NCBI GenBank assembly: GCA_011390055.1
Contig: JAABTC010000095.1
Coordinates: 1-6,927, forward strand
Direction of reading: 5' to 3'
Origin: Burkholderiales bacterium
Lineage (GTDB): Bacteria; Pseudomonadota; Gammaproteobacteria; Burkholderiales; Burkholderiaceae_C
Length of the DNA stretch: 6,927 nt
A model generated the notes under the pieces. The model saw nothing but the letters and a program-made list of their open reading frames with translations. It was not told where the DNA came from and searched no databases. Below, in pieces: positions 1 through 5,368 of the stretch (the stretch's first letter is position 1; each line of letters opens with the position of its first letter). A program made the position numbers and the translations under genes.

Positions 1-1
1 C

Positions 2-679
2 GCCGTGGTCGACCCGGCCGACGCCACCGTGACCAGCTTCGCCACCGCCATCGCCAGCGGTTTGACGATCACCGTGAACGGCGTGGCCACCGACCTCGGC
101 GCGATACCCGCGGCCACCTCGGGCAAGGAGCGCGTCGGCCAGGTCATCGAGGCCATCAACCGCAAGACCGCCGACACCGGCGTCTCGGCCTTCCTCACCG
201 ACAAGGGCGACGGCACCTTCAGCCTCGACGTGGTCGGCTCGAAGACCAACCCGACCACCGGCGCCGGCTACGCGGCCACCTTCTCGGCCGGCTTCACCGT
301 GGCCGCCACCGGATTCGACGCCGCCAGCGCGCTGACCGCCGCCGCCGCCACCGCCACCGACCTGGCCGGCATCGGCACGGTCGATGTCACCAGCGACAAG
401 AAGGCCTGGATCGCGCTGAAGAAGCTCGACAGCGCGCTCGACCAGGTAAACCATTCGCGCGGCACGCTCGGCGCGCTGCAGAGCCGCTTCGAGAATGCCG
501 TGGCCAACATCCAGATCCAGGCCGAGAACCTGTCGGCCGCGCGCGGCCGCATCATGGACGCCGACTTCGCGATGGAAACCGCCAACCTGTCGCGCGCGCA
601 GATCCTGCAGCAGGCCGGCACCGCGATGGTGGCGCAGGCCAACCAGCTGCCGCAGCAGGTGCTGCAGTTGCTGAAGTAG
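2..679 (+). CDS. fliC: Flagellin, C-terminal part (5' end outside window)
   Basis: This is the filament subunit, exported through the flagellar type III system and polymerised outside the cell. Only the last 225 codons are present; the start lies upstream of the window. Visible residues about 20-80 form a flagellin IN-type motif (ITVNG, a conserved INRK segment, then SAFLTDKGDG and SLDVVGS) inside the hypervariable surface domain. Residues about 105-120 are an Ala/Thr-rich linker. From about residue 125 the conserved C-terminal D1 helix appears (KKLDSALDQVN, GALQSRFENAVANI, AENLSAARGRIMDADFA), and then the D0 helix ending in ANQLPQQVLQLLK, the classic flagellin C-terminus. The stop is TAG at 677-679. 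fliD follows 106 bases downstream, the usual order. Identity is essentially certain from the C-terminus. Whether this is the only flagellin copy in the genome cannot be seen. Confidence 0.97.
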   Translation, partial: AVVDPADATVTSFATAIASGLTITVNGVATDLGAIPAATSGKERVGQVIEAINRKTADTGVSAFLTDKGDGTFSLDVVGSKTNPTTGAGYAATFSAGFTVAATGFDAASALTAAAATATDLAGIGTVDVTSDKKAWIALKKLDSALDQVNHSRGTLGALQSRFENAVANIQIQAENLSAARGRIMDADFAMETANLSRAQILQQAGTAMVAQANQLPQQVLQLLK

Positions 680-690
680 TCACGCCCGAA

Positions 691-718
691 GCGCCAGCGC
701 GCCCGCGCGTGCTGGTGC
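691..718 (+). terminator. GC-rich hairpin after fliC, candidate terminator or mRNA 3' stabiliser
   Basis: Starting 12 bases after the fliC stop, GCGCCAGC (691-698) pairs with GCTGGTGC (711-718) through one G-U pair. The intervening bases can add four more pairs (699-702 with 707-710), giving a stem of about 12 bp and a four-base loop. No T-run follows, so a textbook intrinsic terminator is not shown. The position right after a highly expressed gene and before a separate promoter makes an end-of-transcript role plausible. Confidence 0.5.
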
Positions 719-728
719 GTGCTGGTGC
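709..728 (+). repeat. Tandem duplication of a 10-mer
   Basis: The 10-mer GTGCTGGTGC occurs twice back to back (709-718 and 719-728). The first copy forms the right arm of the post-fliC hairpin. The second copy contains the same GCTGGTGC arm, so it could pair with 691-698 as an alternative. It is most simply a small replication-slippage duplication. Confidence 0.85.
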
Positions 729-733
729 GGGCC

Positions 734-760
734 TACAGACCAGGCCGAATCTGCCGACAA
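734..760 (+). promoter_or_regulatory. Sigma-28 (FliA)-type promoter for fliD
   Basis: TACA at 734-737 is followed by exactly 15 bases and then GCCGACAA at 753-760. The enteric FliA consensus is TAAA-N15-GCCGATAA, so the match is 3 of 4 in the -35 and 7 of 8 in the -10 with ideal spacing. Transcription would start around 767, leaving a leader of about 20 bases before the fliD ATG. The gene behind it is a known class of late flagellar gene, which supports the call. No experiment backs it here. Confidence 0.75.
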
Positions 761-785
761 GACCAGGCAACGAAAGCGTTTTGCC

Positions 786-2132
786 ATGCCCATCTCATCG
801 CCCGGACTCGGCAGCGGCCTCGATGTCACCAGCATCGTCAGCCAGTTGGTCGAACTCGAACGCCGCCCGATCGTTCAGCTGCAGGAGCGCAAGGCCAAGT
901 TCACGACGCAGCTGTCGTCGATCGGCTTGCTGCAAAGCTACATGGCCAACGTGCAGTCGGCTGCCGGCCAGCTCGGCAAGAGCGACTGGTGGACCAAGAA
1001 CGTGGCCAGCAGCAGCGAACCGACCGCCGTTTCGGTGTCGGCCTCGCCCGGGGCCACGCCGGCCAGCCACAGCATCGAGGTGCTGAGCCTGGCCACGTCG
1101 CACTCGCTGTCGACGGCAGCGGGTGCCATCACCAACGCCGCCGACATCGGCTCGGGCACCTTGACGCTGACGCGCGGTGCGACGAGCGTGAACCTCAGCA
1201 TCGCCGCCGGCACCTCGCTGGCCGGCGTGCGCGACCAGATCAACGCGGCCAAGGCCGGCATGACCGCCTCGATCGTGATGGATGCGGGCAGCCCGCGCCT
1301 GGTGCTCACCGGCACCGACACCGGCGCGGCCAACGCCATCGGCATCGCAGTCGGTGGCGCCAGCGGCCAGCTCGCCGCGCTGGCCTACCCCGGCAGCATG
1401 GGCCAGGACCGCGCTGCGGCCGACGCCGTGCTGAAGATCAACGGCCTGCAGATCACCTCGGCCAGCAACAAGCTGAGCAGTGTGGTCGAAGGCATGACGC
1501 TGACCCTGTCGAAGGTCACGACCGCGCCGGTGCAGGTGAGCATCGGCAACGACATCGCCGGCATGCGCAAGGGCGTGACCGACTTCGTCAGTGCCTTCAA
1601 CGAGATCGCCAAGTACCTGGCCAGCCAGACCCGGTTCGACGACGCCACCAAGGCCGCCGGTGCGCTGCAAGGCGACCGCAGCGCCGTGGGCCTGCAGAAC
1701 CGGCTGCGCGCACTGGTGCAACAGTCCTCGTCGGCTTCGACGCGCCTGGACCGGCTGGGCGACATCGGCCTGGAACTGCAGCGCGACGGCACGCTGAAGG
1801 TCGACAACGCCAAGCTTGACGCGACCCTGGCCGACCCGGCGGAAATGTCGCGCGCCTTCGCCACCTTGCAATCCGGTTTCGGGCAGCGCTTCAAGCTGCT
1901 GGCCGACAGCGTGCTTGGCAACGACGGCCTGCTGACCACGCGCAGCAACGGGCTGCGCGACGCCATCGCCCGCAACGACAAGGACCAGCAGCGGCTGCTC
2001 GAACGCATCGGCCGCGTGCAGGAGCGCCTGACGCGCCAGTACGCGGCGCTGGACACCAGCATCAACCGCTTGAACGGGCTGGACAGCTACGTCAAACAAC
2101 AGATCACCAACTGGAACCGCGACAACCGCTGA
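786..2132 (+). CDS. fliD: Flagellar filament cap protein FliD (HAP2)
   Basis: FliD forms the oligomeric cap at the filament tip that folds arriving flagellin monomers. The 448-residue product starts with the hallmark SSPGLGSGLDVTSIVSQLVE. Residues about 10-105 are the FliD N-terminal domain and about 121-180 an IN-type motif (a DQIN turn, then the strand PRLVLTGTDTG). Residues about 210-435 are the FliD C-terminal domain (AADAVLKINGL, TLTLSKVT, the GLELQRDGTLKVD region). The last 55 or so residues (RNDKDQQRLLERIGRVQERL onward) look like coiled-coil helices, as expected for the D0/D1 part. Length is normal for the family. The ATG at 786 fits the conserved N-terminus, although the ribosome binding site is weak (a GAAAG-type stretch only). 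A sigma-28-like promoter lies just upstream. Confidence 0.97.
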   Translation: MPISSPGLGSGLDVTSIVSQLVELERRPIVQLQERKAKFTTQLSSIGLLQSYMANVQSAAGQLGKSDWWTKNVASSSEPTAVSVSASPGATPASHSIEVLSLATSHSLSTAAGAITNAADIGSGTLTLTRGATSVNLSIAAGTSLAGVRDQINAAKAGMTASIVMDAGSPRLVLTGTDTGAANAIGIAVGGASGQLAALAYPGSMGQDRAAADAVLKINGLQITSASNKLSSVVEGMTLTLSKVTTAPVQVSIGNDIAGMRKGVTDFVSAFNEIAKYLASQTRFDDATKAAGALQGDRSAVGLQNRLRALVQQSSSASTRLDRLGDIGLELQRDGTLKVDNAKLDATLADPAEMSRAFATLQSGFGQRFKLLADSVLGNDGLLTTRSNGLRDAIARNDKDQQRLLERIGRVQERLTRQYAALDTSINRLNGLDSYVKQQITNWNRDNR

Positions 2133-2135
2133 CGC

Positions 2136-2163
2136 TCAAGACGCACCGCACGGCAACCGATAA
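2136..2163 (+). promoter_or_regulatory. Sigma-28-like promoter at the fliD/fliS junction
   Basis: ACCGATAA (2156-2163) matches the FliA -10 GCCGATAA at 7 of 8 bases. TCAA (2136-2139), just past the fliD stop, is the best -35 candidate, with a 16-base spacer instead of 15. A start near 2170 would give a leader of about 27 bases to the fliS ATG. CGATA/TATCG (2158-2162 and 2169-2173) also forms a short inverted repeat over the -10. It is weaker than the fliD site, and fliS could simply be read through from fliD. Confidence 0.45.
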
Positions 2164-2196
2164 CCCAGTATCGATGCCACCCCTGTGAGCCCAGCC

Positions 2197-2640
2197 ATGT
2201 ACGCAGCCCGCCCCTTGTCTCCGGTGCCTTCTTCCAACCCCTCCAAGCATCCGCACGCCGCCCTGTATGCCCGCGTGGGCGTCGAAACGGGCGTCGGTTC
2301 GGCCTCGCCGCACCAGCTCGTCGGCATGCTGTTCGACGGCTTCTCGGTGGCCGTGGCCAGCGCCAGGAGCGCCCTGGCCGCCGGCGACGTCCAGGCCAAA
2401 TGCACCGCCATCAACCGCGCCCTGCGCATCGTCGACGAGGGCCTGAAAGCCAGCCTCGACCCGGCCGGTGGCGCACTCGCCCGCGACCTCGACGAGCTTT
2501 ACGCCTACATCGTGATGCGACTGACGCAGGCCAACCTCGGCAACGACCCGCAGCGCCTGGACGAATGCCTGGCCCTGATGCAGCCGCTGCGAGAGGCCTG
2601 GGCCGCGATCGGCCCGGCAGTCGCCACCCGCCCCGCCTGA
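2197..2640 (+). CDS. fliS: Flagellin export chaperone FliS
   Basis: FliS binds the C-terminal helices of flagellin in the cytoplasm, stops it polymerising early and hands it to the export gate. The 147-residue product has the family's features in order: a Tyr-containing N-terminal segment (ALYARVGVETGVGSASPHQL, residues 22-41), the LVGMLFDGF helix (41-49), a four-helix body with INRALRIVDEGLKASLD (72-88), and the DLDELYAYIVMRLTQANLGND helix region (97-117). The ATG at 2197 gives an N-terminus MYAARPLSP like other FliS proteins. A GTG at 2185 in the same frame would add four residues, and neither start has a strong ribosome binding site. The N-terminal segment before ALYARVG is somewhat long and Pro/Ser-rich. 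It lies between fliD and fliT, the standard order. Confidence 0.95.
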   Translation: MYAARPLSPVPSSNPSKHPHAALYARVGVETGVGSASPHQLVGMLFDGFSVAVASARSALAAGDVQAKCTAINRALRIVDEGLKASLDPAGGALARDLDELYAYIVMRLTQANLGNDPQRLDECLALMQPLREAWAAIGPAVATRPA

Positions 2641-2666
2641 TGCGCGCGCACAGCGAGGTCCACCCG

Positions 2667-2966
2667 ATGAAGCCACAACTGATGGGCTACTACCAGGCGC
2701 TCGAGAAAGCCAGCGCCGACATGCTGAGCGCCGCGCGCCAGGCCGACTGGGAGCAGGTCGTCAAGCTCGAAGGCGCTTGCGTGCTGCTGATCGCCCAGCT
2801 CAAGCAGGCGGCCGACGGGGCCGGGCTTGCGCCCGCCGAGGAGCAGGCGAAGGGCCGCCTGATGCAACGCATCCTGCTCAACGATGCCGAGATCCGCAAC
2901 CTGGCCGAGCCTTGGCTCGAAGACCTCGACCGCCTGCTGAACGGCCGGCCACGCACCTTGCACTGA
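2667..2966 (+). CDS. fliT: FliT-like flagellar chaperone
   Basis: FliT is a small helical chaperone that binds FliD and, in enterics, also restrains the FlhDC regulator. The 99-residue product is almost entirely predicted helix: YYQALEKASADMLSAARQADWEQVVKLEGAC is a typical opening, followed by a long charged helix (EEQAKGRLMQRILLNDAEIRNLAEPWLEDLDRLL). The ATG at 2667 has a good GAGGT ribosome binding site at 2655-2659. An earlier ATG at 2640, overlapping the fliS stop, would add nine residues but has no such site. Length fits the family. FliT sequences diverge widely, so the call rests on position after fliS plus the overall pattern. A regulatory role on FlhDC is not shown here. Confidence 0.88.
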   Translation: MKPQLMGYYQALEKASADMLSAARQADWEQVVKLEGACVLLIAQLKQAADGAGLAPAEEQAKGRLMQRILLNDAEIRNLAEPWLEDLDRLLNGRPRTLH

Positions 2967-2975
2967 CCGCGCACC

Positions 2976-3746
2976 ATGCCGACCGATTTCCAGCACACGG
3001 AGCCGGCCTCGCTGCAGCAACTCACCGGCAACGCCGCCGACGAGTTCGCGGTGCGGCATCCGGTCGAACTGGTGGCGCTGCTGCGCAAGTTGCTCGACGA
3101 GAGCGTGCGGGTGCACCTCTCGACGGCCGAGGGCGACAGCTACACCACCACCGTGTGGGCGCTCGACGCGGCGCAGCGCCGGCTGTCGTTTTCGGCCGAG
3201 GCCTCGCAGCCAAGCGTGCAGGCGCTGGCCGGCGCGAGCACCGTGTGCGCGGTCACCTACCTCGACAGCGTCAAGCTGCAGTTCGAGCTCGAGCATCCGG
3301 TGCTGGTGCATGGCCACCGTGCCAGCGCCTTGCAGTGCAGTCTGCCGAGCCAGCTCTACCGGTTTCAGCGGCGCGAGCACTTTCGCGTGCGCACGCCCGG
3401 CAGCGGGGCGCCGGTGGCACGCCTGGTGCATCCCCACAAGTCCGGGCTCGCACTGGCGTTGCGCGTGCTCGACGTCAGCATCGGCGGCTGTGCGCTGGCG
3501 CTGCCCCAGCAGGTGCCCCCGCTGACCGCCGGCAGCCTGTTGACGGCCGTGCGCATCGAGCTCGATGCCGATGCACGGTTCGACGCCACGCTCAGGCTCC
3601 AGCATGTCAGCAGCGGCATGAACGGCCAGGGCCGGGGCGTTCGACTGGGCTGCGCCTTCGTCAAGCTCGAAGGTGCGGCCCAGCGCACACTGCAGCGCTA
3701 CATCGACCAGACTCAGAAACGCCAGCGCCAGTTCGCCCTGGCTTGA
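2976..3746 (+). CDS. ycgR: YcgR-type flagellar brake, PilZ-domain c-di-GMP receptor
   Basis: Proteins of this family bind cyclic di-GMP and interact with the flagellar motor to slow or bias rotation. The 256-residue product has a YcgR N-terminal beta domain (about residues 25-125) and then a PilZ domain (about 130-245). The PilZ binding signature is complete: RxxxR at R133-R137 (within QRREHFRVRTP) and DxSxxG at D166-G171 (DVSIGG), so ligand binding is expected to be intact. No signal peptide or membrane segment is visible, which suggests the cytoplasm. It starts nine bases after the fliT stop, so it is probably translated from the fliS-fliT transcript; its own ribosome binding site is poor. 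In other bacteria the equivalent gene is also called flgZ. The effect on swimming is inferred from the family. Confidence 0.9.
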   Translation: MPTDFQHTEPASLQQLTGNAADEFAVRHPVELVALLRKLLDESVRVHLSTAEGDSYTTTVWALDAAQRRLSFSAEASQPSVQALAGASTVCAVTYLDSVKLQFELEHPVLVHGHRASALQCSLPSQLYRFQRREHFRVRTPGSGAPVARLVHPHKSGLALALRVLDVSIGGCALALPQQVPPLTAGSLLTAVRIELDADARFDATLRLQHVSSGMNGQGRGVRLGCAFVKLEGAAQRTLQRYIDQTQKRQRQFALA

Positions 3747-3755
3747 GCGCGGGTG

Positions 3756-3773
3756 TGTGTGCAGTCGCACACA
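3756..3773. promoter_or_regulatory. Perfect inverted repeat between ycgR and the response regulator
   Basis: TGTGTGC (3756-3762), four bases AGTC, then GCACACA (3767-3773) form a perfect 7-bp dyad, extendable by one G-T pair. It begins nine bases after the ycgR stop and lies about 40 bases before the regulator's ATG. It could be a hairpin ending the ycgR transcript (the following CCCTTTCGATTT is only mildly T-rich) or an operator. The sequence alone does not decide. Confidence 0.45.
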
Positions 3774-3815
3774 TCGCCCTTTCGATTTCCGCCCGCCATG
3801 AGACAGAATCAAAGG

Positions 3816-4502
3816 ATGTATCCGCGCACCCTTGCCATCGCCGAAGATGACCTGACGTTCGCCACCCTGCTGGGCGAGTTCTTTCGGCAGCAGGGCGTCG
3901 ACGTCACGTTGTTCAACAGTGCGGACGACCTGCTGGTGTCCGAAACCGCCTACGGTTACGACTTTTACCTGATCGATCTCGATCTGCCGGGCGTCAGCGG
4001 CCTGGATCTGGTGCGCCTGCTGCGCCGCAGGTTGCAGACCGGCATCGTCGTCGTCACCGGCAGCAGCAGCCCCGAGGTCGTCGATGCGGTGCTGGACGCC
4101 GGCGCCGACATGTATGTGGTCAAGCCGGCCACGAACGAAGAGGTCAGCATCGCGGTGCAGGCGATCGCTGGCCGCAATGCGCGCATGGCACGTGTCACGT
4201 CGACCTGGCGCCTGCACGCCCGGGCGCGCACGCTGACCACGCCGGGCGGTATCTCCCTCACCCTGGGCGACAACGACTGGACGGTGATGAACGCGCTGGG
4301 CGAGAGCAGCCACCAGACCGTCAGCCATGCCGAGCTGTGCCGGCTGCTCGGTCGCGAGGCCAGCGACGAAGCCGCCAACTGGCTGCACGCGACGATCTAC
4401 CGGCTGCGCCGGCGCGTCGAGGCCGCCTCCTCCGAGCCCCTGCCGCTGCAGTCGCAGTCGCGCGTGGGCTACACCTTCCGGGCGCCACTGGTGCGCAGCT
4501 GA
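3816..4502 (+). CDS. OmpR/PhoB-family response regulator, orphan
   Basis: This is a cytoplasmic two-component regulator predicted to bind DNA after phosphorylation. The 228-residue product has a receiver domain (about residues 4-120) with all the key residues: acidic pair D11/D12 (AIAEDD), phospho-acceptor D54 (YLIDLDLPG), T81 (VVVTGSS) and K103 (VVKPA). A winged-helix domain follows (about 132-225), with WTVMNALGE, SHAELCRLLG, a recognition-helix region HATIYRLRRRVE and the closing SRVGYTF wing. The start is uncertain. ATG 3816 is chosen because it leaves the usual short lead to the first strand, but AAAGG touches it directly. ATG 3798 in the same frame adds six residues and has no better site. 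No histidine kinase gene lies beside it, so partner and targets are unknown. A role in motility is suggested only by location. Confidence 0.9.
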   Translation: MYPRTLAIAEDDLTFATLLGEFFRQQGVDVTLFNSADDLLVSETAYGYDFYLIDLDLPGVSGLDLVRLLRRRLQTGIVVVTGSSSPEVVDAVLDAGADMYVVKPATNEEVSIAVQAIAGRNARMARVTSTWRLHARARTLTTPGGISLTLGDNDWTVMNALGESSHQTVSHAELCRLLGREASDEAANWLHATIYRLRRRVEAASSEPLPLQSQSRVGYTFRAPLVRS

Positions 4503-4559
4503 AGCAGGTGCGGCACCCAGGGCCGCGCGAAGGGTGATCCGGTTCGGGGAGCTGAGGCT

Positions 4560-4651
4560 CTCGGTGCCTCGACCGTGTGGCCCAGGCGGGCAAAGCCGTG
4601 ACGCAGATGGACCAGGCTACGCAGCAGAACGCAGCGTCGGTCGAGGAGAGC
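4560..4651 (+). pseudogene. Internally deleted remnant of a methyl-accepting chemotaxis protein C-terminus
   Basis: Bases 4577-4651 read VAQAGKAVTQMDQATQQNAA followed by SVEES, matching 22 of 25 residues and 66 of 75 bases of the intact chemoreceptor at 6764-6838 (the second methylation helix). Immediately before it, the 17 bases 4560-4576 (CTCGGTGCCTCGACCGT) are identical to 6347-6363, which encode LGASTV in the same receptor. In the intact gene these blocks are 400 bases apart, so the remnant lacks that segment, including the CheA/CheW-binding hairpin tip. The two blocks are also in different frames. After VEES the similarity fades (SGSLSRQSE weakly resembles ESLKSQAQE) and there is no membrane or sensor part. 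It cannot make a working receptor. Confidence 0.85.
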
Positions 4652-4753
4652 AGCGGCAGTTTGTCTCGTCAATCAGAACTAATCTGGTTTTTGCCGAGTT
4701 GTCTACCTATTGCGTGCCAAGCATCTGTCGAAGATGCAGCTGGACGTCGAAAG

Positions 4754-4771
4754 GATCGGAGGCTTCCGATC
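4754..4771. repeat. Inverted repeat in the cheW leader
   Basis: GATCGGA (4754-4760) and TCCGATC (4765-4771) form a perfect 7-bp dyad around GGCT, 44 bases before the cheW start. It could be an operator or a leader-RNA hairpin. No T-run follows, so a terminator is unlikely. Confidence 0.45.
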
Positions 4772-4804
4772 ACGGGTTCACGTCGCGACAAAACTGCGCA
4801 AAAA

Positions 4805-4811
4805 AGAGGAG
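4805..4811 (+). promoter_or_regulatory. Ribosome binding site fixing the GTG start of cheW
   Basis: AGAGGAG (4805-4811) follows a run of A residues and lies just before GTG 4816. The frame is open far upstream through the chemoreceptor remnant and antisense to nothing useful, so this site is the main reason for choosing 4816. Confidence 0.75.
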
Positions 4812-4815
4812 CCTC

Positions 4816-5334
4816 GTGGACACCCCGACCCCGCAAACCGCCCCAACGACGGCCCCGCCGATCGGCGCTGCAGTCTTGACGTCGCTGCGCGAATTCCTGG
4901 CCTTCAAGCTCGGCGCCGAGGAGTACGGCATCGACATCCTGCGGGTGCAGGAAATCCGCTCCTACGAAGAACCCACGCGCATCGCGAACGCACCGGCCTT
5001 CATCAAGGGCGTCGTCAACCTGCGCGGCGTGATCGTGCCGATCGTCGACATGCGCCTGAAGTTCAACCTTGCCGAGGCCAGCTACGACAGCTTCACCGTC
5101 GTCATCGTGCTGAACATCGGCTCGCGCGTCGTCGGCATGGTCGTCGACGCGGTGTCCGATGTGATCACGCTGACCCCCGAGCAGCTGCGCCCGGTACCCG
5201 AGTTCAATTCGGCCATCCAGAGCGATCACCTGCTCGCCATCGGCGCCATCGACCAGCGCATGCTGATCCTGGTCGACATCGAGAAGCTCATGACCGGCGC
5301 CGAGATGGGGCTGGTCGAACACACGCTGCAGTAA
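4816..5334 (+). CDS. cheW: Chemotaxis coupling protein CheW
   Basis: CheW links chemoreceptors to the CheA kinase in the cytoplasmic signalling arrays. The 172-residue product is one CheW domain (about residues 25-165) after a Pro/Thr-rich tail of about 20 residues. Diagnostic segments are EFLAFKLGAEEYGIDILRVQEI (26-47), the NLRG motif with surrounding GVVNLRGVIVPIVDMR (65-80), VGMVVDAVSDVI (106-117) and RMLILVDIEKLM (148-159). There is no CheA-type kinase or receiver domain, and length is normal. The GTG start at 4816 is set by the AGAGGAG site. The same frame is open upstream, but that sequence does not look like CheW. The receptor gene starts 34 bases after the stop, so the two are probably cotranscribed and act together. 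The genome may hold further cheW copies. Confidence 0.95.
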   Translation: MDTPTPQTAPTTAPPIGAAVLTSLREFLAFKLGAEEYGIDILRVQEIRSYEEPTRIANAPAFIKGVVNLRGVIVPIVDMRLKFNLAEASYDSFTVVIVLNIGSRVVGMVVDAVSDVITLTPEQLRPVPEFNSAIQSDHLLAIGAIDQRMLILVDIEKLMTGAEMGLVEHTLQ

Positions 5335-5368
5335 ACCCTCACCCAAAGGCCAAGGACAACTCACCATC

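Larger units (their letters stand above)
4503..4815. other. Gap between regulator and cheW: chemoreceptor remnant plus less GC-rich leader
   Basis: This 313-base stretch has no intact gene. The first 57 bases are GC-rich with only a weak hairpin (GCGGC 4510-4514 with GCCGC 4522-4526), possibly the end of the regulator transcript. Bases 4560-4651 are a broken chemoreceptor fragment. From about 4660 to 4800 the sequence falls to roughly half G+C by hand count, far below the surrounding genes. It probably holds the cheW promoter, although no convincing -35/-10 pair was found. Confidence 0.8.

Noticed and set aside
719..1819. 366-codon + strand frame overlapping fliD.
   Set aside because: It is Arg/Gln/His-rich without motifs and is the alternative frame of fliD.
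795..2099. 434-codon open frame on the - strand opposite fliD.
   Set aside because: It lies entirely within fliD, which is identified with certainty. It shows no domain and has the composition of an antisense shadow.
2505..4388. Very long open frame (627 codons) on the - strand.
   Set aside because: It lies antisense to fliS, fliT, ycgR and the regulator. Its translation is rich in Arg/Gln/His/Gly with no recognisable domain, typical of the mirror frame of GC-rich genes.
4674..4700. Sigma-28-like site before cheW (CAGA-N15-GCCGAGTT).
   Set aside because: It matches the -10 at only 5 of 8 bases and the -35 at 2 of 4, too poor to call.
4684..4703. Sigma-54-like -24/-12 element before cheW.
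   Set aside because: A GG is present but no GC follows at the required ten-base spacing.
4327..4815. In-frame upstream extension of cheW.
   Set aside because: The frame is open through the regulator's end and the receptor remnant but does not resemble CheW. A good ribosome binding site places the start at GTG 4816.
4577..4879. A 100-codon open frame beginning at the receptor remnant, considered as a small MCP-like gene.
   Set aside because: Only about the first 25 codons resemble a receptor. The rest crosses the cheW start in another frame, and there is no membrane or tip region.
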